From Saccharibacillus sp. JS10 (GTDB taxonomy: Bacteria > Bacillota > Bacilli > Paenibacillales > Paenibacillaceae), in contig NZ_JANFNS010000005.1 of assembly GCF_024436065.1 (NCBI RefSeq), positions 186,001 through 250,000 on the forward strand: a stretch of 64,000 nt of DNA. The letters run 5' to 3'. Made by a program: the position numbers and the translations under genes. Below the pieces are notes generated by a model that worked only from the letters and a program-made list of their open reading frames with translations, had not been told where the DNA came from and ran no database searches. This document shows, in pieces, positions 1 to 8,441 of the stretch; within the stretch, counting starts at the first letter, position 1, and each line of letters begins with the position of its first letter.

Positions 1-1
1 G

Positions 2-1438
2 CTGATTTCGTTGATCGATTCGCTGATCCGCGCGAAAGCCGTAGGGTTGGGGATCAAAACAGGACGGTTTCTCGGAGAAATCGATCCTGCTGTTATCGCT
101 TATGCGGAGAATGCCGATTTTCCGTTAATCGATATTCCTAACACCTATTCGCTGGGTTCACTTTTGCATCAATTGCTCAATAAAATCTGGGGAACGCAGT
201 ACGAAGAAATTTCGTTTGCACTCGATATTCAAAAAAAGTTCTTTAGCCTATTGGTACAAAACGCGAATAACAAAGTCGTGATCAATAAGTTGAGCGAGAT
301 TGTCAAAACGCCGATTATTTTGCTGAATCCGTTCAAAGAAATCATGGATCATTCCAAGCAGTTCACTTATTCGCGTAATCCCGCGCAGCATTACGTGAAC
401 GAGATCGTGCAGCGCAAACCTGTATTATCGAAACAAAACGATTCTTTTATTATCAGCGCACCCGATGGACGCGAAATCCAAGTATCGATCATTCCGATCC
501 ATGTGCATACGTACTTTCCGCATTATCTCGTTATTGTGAATCCCGAGCAAATCCCGTATCCGATCTCAAGTTTTGCGATTGACCAAGCGGCGATGGTGTT
601 ATCGTTCGTTCTGTTCAAAAATGAAAAAGTATCGGAATCCCAGCAATCGATCGCAACCGAATATTTCAAAGAATTGATCGATCATCATTCCAGTGCTACG
701 GCTACGCCTCAATCGTTCGAACTCAACACGAAATACGGGTATATCTTGTCGGATCATTATCAAGTCGTGCATGTGTTTGACGAAAAAGCGATTGAAGACA
801 CACTGCCTCGGCTGGAGCAAGAAGAACGGTTGATTTTATCGGCTCAATGGTTGCAAAAGCAAGTCGCCGAACTTTTCCCGAATAGCCTGATTCTATTTTT
901 CAGTACAAGCAAAGAAACGATCTTGTTGATCCAACGCGAGACTTCGGATATGGATCAAAAGCTACTGAATCTGCGCCAAGCGCTGATTGAAAATTTGGAC
1001 ATTGCGCTCATGTTCAGCGTCGGCAACCCGTACACCGATTGGAAACGAATCAACCAATCGTATACGGAAGCTCGAATCGTATTCGATGAACGCAAAAATA
1101 AGCAACAACCCCAGCCGATCATTCATTATAAAGACAAAGGCATGGTGCAGCTTTTTCATCATTTAGAGAAAAACGATGTCCGGTTCTTTTGCGAAAATAT
1201 TTTGAAAGATTTTGCTTATCCAAAAGAACCCGCGATGGTCGAACTGCGCAAAACGTTATCCGTCTACCTCGGCGCCCAATGCGAAATCGCGAGTGCCGCA
1301 GCGATGTTATTCGTACATCGGAATACGGTCAAATATCGGATTTTGCGCTGCGAAGAAATTCTCGGTCACGCGGTAAACTCGCCAAGTCATTCGCTCAATC
1401 TGCGCCTGGCGCTTGCACTCAGTGACGACAATCATTAA
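2..1438 (+). CDS. PucR-family transcriptional regulator, 5' end cut by the window
   Basis: The frame is open to the window edge, so the true start lies upstream; at least 478 codons remain. The visible N-terminal part resembles the end of a PucR N-terminal domain, the middle resembles the GGDEF-like CdaR domain, and the last ~60 residues form the PucR C-terminal helix-turn-helix (a run with VHRNTVKYRI near the end). PucR regulators control purine and ureide degradation in Bacillus. The gene converges on allD/allE, which is consistent with local control of ureide catabolism; the effector is not deducible. Its transcript ends at the shared hairpin at 1451-1523. Confidence 0.85.
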   Translation: MISLIDSLIRAKAVGLGIKTGRFLGEIDPAVIAYAENADFPLIDIPNTYSLGSLLHQLLNKIWGTQYEEISFALDIQKKFFSLLVQNANNKVVINKLSEIVKTPIILLNPFKEIMDHSKQFTYSRNPAQHYVNEIVQRKPVLSKQNDSFIISAPDGREIQVSIIPIHVHTYFPHYLVIVNPEQIPYPISSFAIDQAAMVLSFVLFKNEKVSESQQSIATEYFKELIDHHSSATATPQSFELNTKYGYILSDHYQVVHVFDEKAIEDTLPRLEQEERLILSAQWLQKQVAELFPNSLILFFSTSKETILLIQRETSDMDQKLLNLRQALIENLDIALMFSVGNPYTDWKRINQSYTEARIVFDERKNKQQPQPIIHYKDKGMVQLFHHLEKNDVRFFCENILKDFAYPKEPAMVELRKTLSVYLGAQCEIASAAAMLFVHRNTVKYRILRCEEILGHAVNSPSHSLNLRLALALSDDNH

Positions 1439-1450
1439 TTGGATTCAACA

Positions 1451-1523
1451 AAAAAAGCATGGATACCGGGTAGTCGCAAAAAGCGCCGCTTCGCTTACTA
1501 CCTTCGGTTTTCCATGCTTTTTT
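1451..1523. terminator. Bidirectional intrinsic terminator between the PucR gene and allD
   Basis: Long inverted repeat: AAAAAAGCATGGA (1451-1463) pairs with TCCATGCTTTTTT, and inside it GGTAGT (1469-1474) pairs with ACTACC (1497-1502). A-tract on one side and T-tract on the other allow termination on both strands, serving the two convergent genes. Confidence 0.85.
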
Positions 1524-1545
1524 CGTGGTGCTATAGATCGCTACG

Positions 1546-2628
1546 TTATTTCGTCGTTTTGGCAAAAGCGTCCAAACCTTCGTACCGATCGTAATGAATA
1601 TCGTCGGATTGTAGGTATTGAATAATCGACTCCGGAATATCCATACCTTCTTCCAGACTTTTCAGATACCGTTCGTGACTGCCTTGACCCGGATATTGCA
1701 CATGATCGAATCCGGCTGCCGGCTTGATCGCGTTCAGTTCTTTCATCGTACGTGTGATCGAAGCTTGGAAAGGCTGCAATCCGACAAAACGTTCGGGATC
1801 GATCAAAATATAAATCTGTCCCAGATTACGTCCTTCTTGCAGATTATGATACATCGAGCTGACGTCTTTGCCGAACGGAAGTCCTAGCAATACGCCGGAT
1901 AAAATATCGACCATCATCATCAGCCCGTAACCTTTAGGTCCCGCAATCGGCAGCAGACCGCTGACTTGATTCGGATCGGTCGTCGGTGCGCCGTTTTCGT
2001 CGACTGCCCATGTATCGGGAATCAGCTTGCCTTTGGAACGTGCATCCAAAATTTTGCCCCAAGCTTGAACCGTCGTCGCCATATCGAAAATAAGCGGGTC
2101 TTCGCCTGCGCTCGGCACGCCGAACGCAATCGGATTGGTTCCGTAATACCGTTCGGCGCCGCCGTAAGGCACAACCATCGGATCGGACTGACACATCGAA
2201 ATGCCGATTAGATTGTTTTGCGCGATTTTGCGTACATAATACGATAACGTCCCGGTATGACCGACTTTGGAGACGCCGACCACTGCTACGCCGCTTTCTT
2301 TTGCCATACGGATCGCGGGTTCTAACGCTTCGTTCGCCGCATAATGACCTTGCGTATTATCGCCGTGGAAAATCGCTGTACTGCTTCCGGTTGGCTCGAA
2401 GTTCAGCTCCGGCTGTACATTGATTCCGCCTTTATGAATGCGCTCCGCATAATATTCGACACGCACGGCGCCATGCGAATGGATTCCGCAAAGATCGGCA
2501 TAAACGAGATGGTTGGCGGTTTCTTCGGCTTGCTCTTGCTTTAGCCCAGCTAAAATCAGTTTATTTTGGATTAATTCATGGAGCTGCTGGCTTGAGACCC
2601 GGATCATTTTTTCTTCAGTCGTCGACAT
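1546..2628 (-). CDS. allD: Ureidoglycolate dehydrogenase (Ldh/MDH2 family)
   Basis: A 360-residue protein of the malate/L-lactate dehydrogenase (type 2) family, which reduces or oxidises 2-hydroxyacids with NAD(P). Family marks include the GIHSHGAVR stretch near residue 50 with a histidine of the active site, VGHTGTLSYY near 122 and GPKGYGLMMM near 230. AllD oxidises (S)-ureidoglycolate to oxalurate. The assignment to ureidoglycolate rather than lactate rests mainly on the gene immediately upstream, allE, which makes ureidoglycolate. The two are 25 bp apart on the same strand, so they are probably cotranscribed. Other Ldh-family 2-hydroxyacid dehydrogenases remain possible. Confidence 0.85.
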   Translation of the reverse strand: MSTTEEKMIRVSSQQLHELIQNKLILAGLKQEQAEETANHLVYADLCGIHSHGAVRVEYYAERIHKGGINVQPELNFEPTGSSTAIFHGDNTQGHYAANEALEPAIRMAKESGVAVVGVSKVGHTGTLSYYVRKIAQNNLIGISMCQSDPMVVPYGGAERYYGTNPIAFGVPSAGEDPLIFDMATTVQAWGKILDARSKGKLIPDTWAVDENGAPTTDPNQVSGLLPIAGPKGYGLMMMVDILSGVLLGLPFGKDVSSMYHNLQEGRNLGQIYILIDPERFVGLQPFQASITRTMKELNAIKPAAGFDHVQYPGQGSHERYLKSLEEGMDIPESIIQYLQSDDIHYDRYEGLDAFAKTTK

Positions 2629-2653
2629 AGATCAAATCCCCTTTTTCAACAGA

Positions 2654-3442
2654 TTAAACGCCGGGGTTGCGGTTGGCGTCTTTCGAATACACATAAGCGA
2701 GCTTTTCTGTCCGATGCGTCGCGTAAGCGGCTTGCGGCGTGTATGCCGCCATAAAGATATAGTCGCCTTTTTCGACCGGATACCAGTTGTTGTCCAAATT
2801 ATACATCCCTTGACCGGACAAAATATAGGCGCCATGCTCTTGGTAATGCGTTTCTACGTAGCCGTGACTTGCCGCCGGAGAAAACTCCAAAATGTGCATA
2901 TTCATATCGAAGCCCAAGTCGTCGGTCGGCAGCAGGTTCCAGAACAATACGTCTTTCATCCCTTCGTATTCGATCGGCTCGATATCCGCGCGGTTGCCGA
3001 CGACTTTGTGAGCTTGGTGCCCTTGCAGCGGATCGTATTTGCGTTGATACAAAAAGGCTTCGGTCATTTCGGTTTGTGCATTTTCAAAATACATCTTCTC
3101 GCCAACTGGGAAAAAGGCATAGCCGCCGTCTGTCAGTTCATGTTGCTCGGTGTCGTCGCTAACTTTCAGTTTACCGGAAATGACATAGACGAATGTCTCA
3201 ATGCCTTCGCCGCCGAATCCGAGCGTGTTTTTGCCTCCTTCTTGGAACTCCGCGATAAAGTCGGAAAAGCTTGCTCCGAGTCGCGGGGAACCGAGGATGC
3301 TGATTCTTGTATGTTCAAAGCCGGGTACGACGTTATTGACTAATCCGTCATGCGGTAATATGGCGTAATTATTTTTTTTGACGACTGCGCGCGAATGTAA
3401 AGCTCCGTCCAGGTAACCGATATTGTTGTTTTTGTAGCCCAT
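2654..3442 (-). CDS. allE: (S)-ureidoglycine aminohydrolase, bicupin
   Basis: A 262-residue bicupin. It resembles AllE, the Mn-dependent enzyme that releases ammonia from (S)-ureidoglycine to give (S)-ureidoglycolate in allantoin degradation. Cupin features include [14 protein letters not shown] near residue 78 and a second metal-site-like stretch ([14 protein letters not shown]) near 200. I chose the ATG at 3442 over one 14 codons upstream because GGAAAGGACG lies about 8 nt before it and the upstream ATG has no ribosome site. AllD acts on its product and follows on the same strand, so the operon encodes two consecutive steps. The preceding amidohydrolase steps are not in this window. Confidence 0.88.
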   Translation of the reverse strand: MGYKNNNIGYLDGALHSRAVVKKNNYAILPHDGLVNNVVPGFEHTRISILGSPRLGASFSDFIAEFQEGGKNTLGFGGEGIETFVYVISGKLKVSDDTEQHELTDGGYAFFPVGEKMYFENAQTEMTEAFLYQRKYDPLQGHQAHKVVGNRADIEPIEYEGMKDVLFWNLLPTDDLGFDMNMHILEFSPAASHGYVETHYQEHGAYILSGQGMYNLDNNWYPVEKGDYIFMAAYTPQAAYATHRTEKLAYVYSKDANRNPGV

Positions 3443-3495
3443 GTTTATCGTCCTTTCCATGAGTGGAATGACAGCCGGAATCACTGTTCTTCATC

Positions 3496-3522
3496 ATTGT
3501 AAACGCTCGTTGTTCGGGTCAA
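3496..3522 (-). promoter_or_regulatory. Candidate promoter of allE-allD
   Basis: On the minus strand TTGACC (3517-3522) is followed after 15 bp by TACAAT (3496-3501). The spacing is short for sigma-A, so this is tentative. A palindrome containing ACAATTGT lies just upstream (about 3536-3545). Confidence 0.35.
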
Positions 3523-3583
3523 CCAGTTTCAAAATGTACAATTGTGAAAGGAAAGTTGTTGATGTTGAACAAAAAGCGGCGTG

Positions 3584-3617
3584 AAAAAAGAGCCTACAGA
3601 TTTTTGTAGGCTCTTTT
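3584..3617. terminator. Intrinsic terminator downstream of the SDR gene (and palindromic element A)
   Basis: AAAAAAGAGCCTACA pairs with TGTAGGCTCTTTT around a GATTTT loop. On the minus strand it is followed by a T-tract and would end the SDR transcript after it has read through the palindromic element at 3623-3805. Confidence 0.85.
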
Positions 3618-3622
3618 GCAGT

Positions 3623-3805
3623 GGGAAGCGAGAAGACTTCGAGGGGAATTCGTTTCGGTCGCTTGTTGAAATCGGGAAAATTTGATTGGAATTTGATTGT
3701 TGTTTTCCCGATTTCAAAGGCGAACGCTAAAGCATATGCTTCCGAAGTGCATTTCTTCGAAATGCTTGACCTCCACTGAATTCCCCTCTCCGTCTTCTCG
3801 CTTCC
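3623..3805. repeat. Dispersed nested palindromic element, copy A
   Basis: Three nested stems are visible. Outermost: GGGAAGCGAGAAGAC (3623-3637) with GTCTTCTCGCTTCC (3792-3805). Middle: GAGGGGAATTC (3641-3651) with GAATTCCCCTC (3778-3788), perfect. Inner: GAAATCGGGAAAA (3668-3680) with TTTTCCCGATTTC (3703-3715), perfect, loop 22 nt. A module with AGCATATGCTT and TTTCTTCGAAA lies to the right of the inner stem. The element sits between the stop of the SDR gene (3841) and its terminator, so it is part of that gene's 3' untranslated RNA. Related copies are at 30107, 43866 and 58520. Confidence 0.9.
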
Positions 3806-3840
3806 AGTTACGTTTGAGGGTGGTAGATCACTACAAAAAC

Positions 3841-4812
3841 TTAAGACTCGCTCACTCCGGTGAGTTTCACGGATAGCTCCCAAAGGCGCTTCGCTTCTTC
3901 GGGATCAGTCGCGAAGTCTTTGACGCCGAAAAAGTCGCCGTTGTCTGGGGCTGGATCGGCGATATCGCAGTCTTCGCAGTAGACGCCGCCTTTGCCTTCC
4001 AATTGCGGCGAGGTGGCTGCCCAGATTTGGGTTGCGGCGCCTTGTTCCGGGGTTTTGAAGCCGGGCTTGATCGCGCCGTCTTCTTCGTCGGTTACGTTAA
4101 TCGCGACTTGTTCTTCGTAATTGAGATGACGTTTTAGCTGAGTCATGATGCTGCCGGGATGTACGGAGAAAGCACGCACGCCGTCCGATGCTCCTCGGCG
4201 GTCTAGTTCGACAGCGAATAGAGCATTTGCGGTTTTGGATTGACCGTAAGCTTGGAATTTATCGTAATTGCCTTCGAAATTCAGATTATCCCAACGGATT
4301 GCAGAGAAATGATGCCCTGCCGATGAAGTGACGACGACGCGGGCGCCGCCGTCCGCGATCAGCAGCGGCATGATGCGATGAATCAATGCAAAATGACCGA
4401 GGTGATTGGTCGCGAATTGGAGTTCCCAATTTTCGCCGACGCGTGTCTCGGGGCTTGCCATGATTCCTGCGTTAAGCAGTGCTAAGTCGATACTGCGTCC
4501 GCCAGCTAGCAGACGGTCTGCTAATTTTTCTACGCTGTTAAGATCGGAAAGATCAAGTTCTTCGACTTCGACATGTTCGATGCCGACTAGAGCTTTTTGC
4601 GCGGTTTCCAAGCGACGAGCCGGCACGATGACATGCGCTCCGGCTTTCACTAACGCTTTTGTCGTTTCAAGTCCAAGACCTGAGTAGCCGCCCGTTACAA
4701 GAGCAAGCTTGCCCGATAAGTCGATGCCTTCAAGCACTTCGTCTGCCGTACTTTCGAAGCCGAATCCTGAATTTAATTTATGTTGGGGGGTCTTCGTATA
4801 CGTCTGTTCCAT
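3841..4812 (-). CDS. Short-chain dehydrogenase/reductase, paralogue 1
   Basis: A 323-residue classical-type SDR with a longer N-terminus than usual. Visible: cofactor motif TGGYSGLG at 40-47, NAG at 114-116, catalytic Ser near 163 and YGQSK giving Tyr189 and Lys193. It resembles the retinol-dehydrogenase/WW-oxidoreductase-like SDRs; the substrate is unknown. The C-terminal part carries three cysteines around GGVYCEDCD. A near-identical paralogue lies at 5658-6626, with a small secreted protein gene between. Start ATG at 4812 has AAGGAGG about 8 nt upstream. Downstream of the stop are palindromic element A and a terminator. Confidence 0.85.
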   Translation of the reverse strand: MEQTYTKTPQHKLNSGFGFESTADEVLEGIDLSGKLALVTGGYSGLGLETTKALVKAGAHVIVPARRLETAQKALVGIEHVEVEELDLSDLNSVEKLADRLLAGGRSIDLALLNAGIMASPETRVGENWELQFATNHLGHFALIHRIMPLLIADGGARVVVTSSAGHHFSAIRWDNLNFEGNYDKFQAYGQSKTANALFAVELDRRGASDGVRAFSVHPGSIMTQLKRHLNYEEQVAINVTDEEDGAIKPGFKTPEQGAATQIWAATSPQLEGKGGVYCEDCDIADPAPDNGDFFGVKDFATDPEEAKRLWELSVKLTGVSES

Positions 4813-4856
4813 ATTGATTTCCTCCTTGTAGATCTTGCAAAGTATTTGTCATGCTT

Positions 4857-4889
4857 AGTATATGTTATCAGCTTCTACTAATCAGAAGC
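4857..4889 (-). promoter_or_regulatory. Promoter -10 and inverted-repeat operator of SDR paralogue 1
   Basis: On the minus strand TATACT (4857-4862) is preceded by a perfect inverted repeat GCTTCT-N7-AGAAGC (4871-4889), about where the -35 box would be. No good -35 is seen, so this may be an activator or repressor site. The sequence differs from the control region of the paralogous SDR. Confidence 0.5.
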
Positions 4890-5032
4890 AAAATCTGCTT
4901 TCATAACTTGTATTCAAAGATTTACAACTTGGATACAATTCGTTTTTAAATTCGATACATTCGCAGGGTAATCTGTAATCAGAAGGCAAGAGCAACATAC
5001 ACAACCTACACATTTTAAGGAGATGAATCATT

Positions 5033-5581
5033 ATGAATTACAAACAATTTATCGCAGCTTCGCTCGCAGCAGGTGTGCTTTTGACAGGAACAATCTCGGC
5101 TCAGACCGCTTCGGCAGCCGGCGTAACCTCGCCAACAGTCGCTACCGCTTCGGCAACTACGGCTAAAGCTCAAAAAGCAAACTTCACGCTGACGGACATT
5201 CCGTATTCGGCGGCTCAATACAAACAAATCGTCAAAGCTTTTGGTCAGTTCGACGGCTTCGAGACTCCTTATGTGCCTTCGCGCATGATTACAGGCGATG
5301 CGTTCAAAAACGTAGCCATATCTGCGGATAGCGTGACATTTTCGTTCAAATATATGAAAGTATCGGTATCTCCGCGTGACGATTCCTACGGATACAAAGG
5401 AACAACCATAACTCTGCCGAATTCCAACAATGTCAAAGGGAAATGGTATAAAGTCGGAAAAACGGATATGCTAACGTTCCCGCTCAAAGACCGTTTCGTC
5501 ACGATCTACGCGCCTTACCATTCCTTGAGCAAAACAAAATTGGAACATGTCGCGACCGAAGTAACTCGCTACCAGCCTTAA
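5033..5581 (+). CDS. Small secreted protein of unknown function
   Basis: A 182-residue protein. The first ~29 residues form a signal peptide (positive start, hydrophobic core, cleavage likely after TASAA). The mature part is about 150 residues, rich in Lys, Thr and Tyr and short beta-like stretches, with no cysteine after cleavage and no motif I recognise. Ribosome site AAGGAG lies about 9 nt before the ATG. It is transcribed opposite to the two SDR paralogues that flank it and ends at a shared terminator. Probably released into the medium or the wall; no function can be assigned. Confidence 0.8.
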   Translation: MNYKQFIAASLAAGVLLTGTISAQTASAAGVTSPTVATASATTAKAQKANFTLTDIPYSAAQYKQIVKAFGQFDGFETPYVPSRMITGDAFKNVAISADSVTFSFKYMKVSVSPRDDSYGYKGTTITLPNSNNVKGKWYKVGKTDMLTFPLKDRFVTIYAPYHSLSKTKLEHVATEVTRYQP

Positions 5582-5602
5582 TCGGAATTAAAAAACATAA
5601 AG

Positions 5603-5640
5603 AAAGAAGCTCGCACACTGTGCAGGCTTCTTTTTCTTTT
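5603..5640. terminator. Bidirectional terminator between the secreted protein and SDR paralogue 2
   Basis: AAAGAAGC (5603-5610) pairs with GCTTCTTT (5626-5633), with an inner GCAC-ACT-GTGC hairpin; a T-rich run follows on the plus strand and an A-rich run precedes it. Confidence 0.8.
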
Positions 5641-5657
5641 CCTTCATTTAGATACGA

Positions 5658-6626
5658 TTAAGCGCCGCTCACTCCGGTCAGCTCTACCGACAAATCCCAT
5701 AGACGTTTCGCTTGTTCGGGATCGACCGCGTAATCTTTGACGCCTACGCGCTCTCCTTCTTGCGCAGGTTTGGAGATATCGCAATCTTCGCAATACACGC
5801 CGCCTTTGCCTTCAAGCTGAGGAGAAGTTGCCGCCCATAATTGCGTTGCGGCTCCTTGCTCCGGTGTTTTGAAGCCCGGATTCACGCCTTTCCCGTCTTC
5901 ATCCACCCAGTTCAGCGCCACCATCTCTTCACGGCTCATATGACGCTGGAGCGGAGTCAAAATCCCGCCCGGATGTGCCGCGAAAGCACGTACGCCTTGC
6001 GAAGCTCCGCGTCGATCCAACTCTACCGCGAATAGCGAGTTCGCCGTTTTCGATTGCCCATAGGCTTCGAATTTATGATAATTGCCTTCAAAGTTCAGAT
6101 TGTCCCAACGAACCGGCGAGATATGGTGCCCTGTCGAAGAAGTCGCCACGACTCTGGCTCCGTCGCCTGCGGTCAGCAGTGTCCACAACCGATTCACCAG
6201 CGCAAAATGTCCCAAATGGTTCGTCGCAAATTGGAGTTCCCATCCCGGGCCTACCCGCGTTTCCGGGCTTGCCATCACTCCTGCATTCAATAGGGCTAGG
6301 TCGATACTGCGTCCGCTTTCCAGCATTTGCTCCGCAAAAGCTTCAACACTGCTCAGATCGGATAGATCCAGCTCATAGATCTCTACGTTTGGCGTATCCG
6401 CAAGTGCTTCTTTTGCAGCTTCGGGGCGCCGAGCCGGTACGATCACATGCGCTCCTGCTTTCACTAACGCTTTGGTCGTTTCCAGACCGAGACCGGAATA
6501 CCCGCCCGTAACGAGCGCAAGTTTGCCGGACAGATCGATTCCTTTTAACACGTCGTCCGCAGTACTGCGAAGACCGAAACCGGATTGTATCGAATGTTGC
6601 GGTGTTCGAGTATAAGATTGTTCCAT
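5658..6626 (-). CDS. Short-chain dehydrogenase/reductase, paralogue 2
   Basis: A 322-residue SDR closely similar along its whole length to the one at 3841-4812 (same MEQ.YT.TPQ start, TGGYSGLG cofactor motif near residue 40, NAG, YGQSK active site and VYCEDCD near the end). I moved the start from an ATG nine codons upstream to 6626, because AAAGGAG sits 8 nt before it and the paralogue begins at the same residue. Substrate unknown. The promoter is of the MerR-regulated kind (see 6672-6702), so this copy probably responds to a different signal from paralogue 1. The pair looks like a local duplication. Confidence 0.85.
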   Translation of the reverse strand: MEQSYTRTPQHSIQSGFGLRSTADDVLKGIDLSGKLALVTGGYSGLGLETTKALVKAGAHVIVPARRPEAAKEALADTPNVEIYELDLSDLSSVEAFAEQMLESGRSIDLALLNAGVMASPETRVGPGWELQFATNHLGHFALVNRLWTLLTAGDGARVVATSSTGHHISPVRWDNLNFEGNYHKFEAYGQSKTANSLFAVELDRRGASQGVRAFAAHPGGILTPLQRHMSREEMVALNWVDEDGKGVNPGFKTPEQGAATQLWAATSPQLEGKGGVYCEDCDISKPAQEGERVGVKDYAVDPEQAKRLWDLSVELTGVSGA

Positions 6627-6671
6627 ATTGAATCGCTCCTTTTGAGTTGGCATGTACGCTTTACTCTTTAG

Positions 6672-6702
6672 AGTTTACTCCTCCCGACCACCCCCAAGTC
6701 AA
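6672..6702 (-). promoter_or_regulatory. MerR-type promoter (19-bp spacer) of SDR paralogue 2
   Basis: On the minus strand TTGACT (6697-6702) and TAAACT (6672-6677) are separated by exactly 19 bp, longer than the 17 bp of ordinary sigma-A promoters. Such stretched promoters are typical targets of MerR-family activators (for example AdhR, which responds to aldehydes). No MerR gene is in the window. Confidence 0.55.
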
Positions 6703-6812
6703 GTTTGCCGAATATGTCACGATAGATATAACAAATTAAAAGATATAAAAATCAAATATTGTCCGTCTTATCTATATCTATTCATTTGAAAAACGGCTAA
6801 AGGAGCTTCAGC

Positions 6813-7742
6813 ATGCAAAAACAACGCAAACTTCTCTCTCTCATTACTACGATTTATACGTTATTTATTCTGTATTGTATGTTTTTCGCTTTTGGTCGAG
6901 GAGGTTCTGCTTCGAACACTAGCGAATACACCTTTATTTTTGTACCGGGGAACTTTTTGAAATTGCCGACTCTGCCCGATCTGCTTCCTCCGACTCTGAT
7001 GGATCTGGTGAGTATCGGAAATATCGCAGCGTTTATTCCGTTCGGGATTTTGATTCCTTTGCTGCGTCCGATCTCGTTCGTTCGTTTCCTGATCGGATTT
7101 CTTTTGGCAATTCTGATTCTGGAGACGGTTCAAGCATTGACGTTCCTCGGCAGTTTCGATCTGGACGACGTCTTACGCAATACGCTCGGCGCGTGTATCG
7201 GATTCGCGGCTTACCGAATAGCTGTTCGCGGACAAGATATGCGGCGGAAAATTGGACTTGCGTGCATGTCCGTTGCGGTTCTGTTTATGGCGGTATGGTT
7301 CGTCGGTTTCGGAATCGACAAAGCGTTCGCCAAAACCCCCGCGCCCTTTACCGCCGTTACCGAAAAAGAAGGCGGTAGCCCGGAAGCGGCTATGAGCGAA
7401 AAGCTTCAACCTTTCGAAATCGGAGGGCAAAAGATCGTTCCTGAGTTCAACGTCTACGATTCCGGAACCTCGTCCAAACAAACGTACACGTATGATTTTG
7501 GTCAAAAACAACTTCGATTCCGTTTTCAATACGGTATTCCCGACGGAGCCGACTTTAAAGGCTCAATCAGTGCTTCCGTAGACGGCAAAGAGATTCTCTC
7601 CAATTCCGAAGGGTATCAAGGACATACTGCTCAAATATTCGAATGGGAATTCGAAGAAGGCGGCGTACTGACGATCACCGTGGAAGGAAACGAGAAAGTA
7701 TGGGACGTCGGCTATGAAGAAATGAAGCATTTCTGGGAATAG
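6813..7742 (+). CDS. VanZ-family membrane protein with extracellular C-terminal domain
   Basis: A 309-residue protein. Residues ~8-165 contain five hydrophobic segments and the VanZ pattern (NIAAFIPFG near 70, ETVQ and DLDDVLRNTLG near 105-125). The family name comes from VanZ of teicoplanin resistance, but most members are of unknown role. Residues ~175-309 are hydrophilic and beta-rich, likely on the outer face of the membrane; this extra domain is not part of a minimal VanZ protein. AAAGGAG lies 7 nt before the ATG. Single gene, ended by the hairpin at 7877. Confidence 0.75.
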   Translation: MQKQRKLLSLITTIYTLFILYCMFFAFGRGGSASNTSEYTFIFVPGNFLKLPTLPDLLPPTLMDLVSIGNIAAFIPFGILIPLLRPISFVRFLIGFLLAILILETVQALTFLGSFDLDDVLRNTLGACIGFAAYRIAVRGQDMRRKIGLACMSVAVLFMAVWFVGFGIDKAFAKTPAPFTAVTEKEGGSPEAAMSEKLQPFEIGGQKIVPEFNVYDSGTSSKQTYTYDFGQKQLRFRFQYGIPDGADFKGSISASVDGKEILSNSEGYQGHTAQIFEWEFEEGGVLTITVEGNEKVWDVGYEEMKHFWE

Positions 7743-7876
7743 ATCGTTCGGAATTTGCTTAAAGTCAAAAAGCGATAAGGAGGTTGGATACAGCGCCGCG
7801 GCGTATAGGGAATCTGTATCGCACAAGGTCAAGGCGGCTTGCAATTAGATATGATTCGGAGGAACACCAAAATAAA

Positions 7877-7914
7877 AAGCCGTCAGCGCGATTAAACGCC
7901 GACGGCTTGTTTTG
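7877..7914. terminator. Terminator shared by the VanZ-like gene and the OsmC gene
   Basis: AAGCCGTCAGCG (from 7877) pairs with CGCCGACGGCTT with one mismatch, followed by TTTTG on the plus strand and preceded by an A-tract. The stretch 7743-7876 has no convincing gene. Confidence 0.75.
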
Positions 7915-7931
7915 TTTATGAGACGAATAGC

Positions 7932-8366
7932 TCAGACTGCTTTTTCCGGTTTTGGTACTTCGACTCCGTTCAAGATCAAACGCAAGTTAATATCTGCTTT
8001 GAGCGAGTCGGAGACCGCGCAGTATTTCTCTTCCGCCATCAATAACGCTTTCCAGATCCGATAATCGGGAACGCTGCCGTCGATACGGAAAAACAGATCG
8101 ATCGACGTGAAGCCCGACGGATTCGTTTCTTTACGCGTTCCGTTCGCTTCGATCTCGATACGCGTAATATCGGACAAAAACCGGTCCAAAATCATCGTGA
8201 TATCGATGCCCATACAGCCTCCGAGTCCAGCCAGCAGTAGCTCCATCGGAGTCATGCCTTCGCCGTTCCCGCCGTATTTCGGGGTCGCGTCCATGCCTAC
8301 GGAATAACCGGACGGCCCGGTCGAGTCAAACTTGCGGCCGCCTTTCCAGATTGTCGATACATTCAT
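7932..8366 (-). CDS. OsmC/Ohr-family peroxidase-like protein
   Basis: A 144-residue OsmC-family protein. The two redox cysteines of the family are present: Cys51 (in LGGCMGID) and Cys116 (in KYCAVSD). OsmC/Ohr enzymes reduce organic hydroperoxides with a low-molecular or lipoyl dithiol; this one is of the YhfA-like subgroup, whose substrates are less clear. It lies 70 bp downstream of the ABC-transporter ATPase on the same strand and may be cotranscribed with it. Ribosome site AAGGAAGAAGG lies before the ATG. Confidence 0.85.
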   Translation of the reverse strand: MNVSTIWKGGRKFDSTGPSGYSVGMDATPKYGGNGEGMTPMELLLAGLGGCMGIDITMILDRFLSDITRIEIEANGTRKETNPSGFTSIDLFFRIDGSVPDYRIWKALLMAEEKYCAVSDSLKADINLRLILNGVEVPKPEKAV

Positions 8367-8392
8367 GATAAGCTAACCTTCTTCCTTAGACT

Positions 8393-8441
8393 TTATTCAT
8401 ACTTAAACTTTACTTGTACTTAAACCTTATTCATACTTAAA
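8393..8441. repeat. 15-bp direct repeat at the ATPase/OsmC junction
   Basis: TTATTCATACTTAAA occurs at 8393-8407 and 8427-8441, with a partly matching ACTTGTACTTAAA between them. It lies between the ABC ATPase stop and the OsmC ribosome site. No role is evident. Confidence 0.6.

Noticed and set aside
3443-3484. Upstream in-frame ATG as the allE start
   Set aside because: No ribosome site before it; the ATG at 3442 has a good one and yields the usual AllE length.
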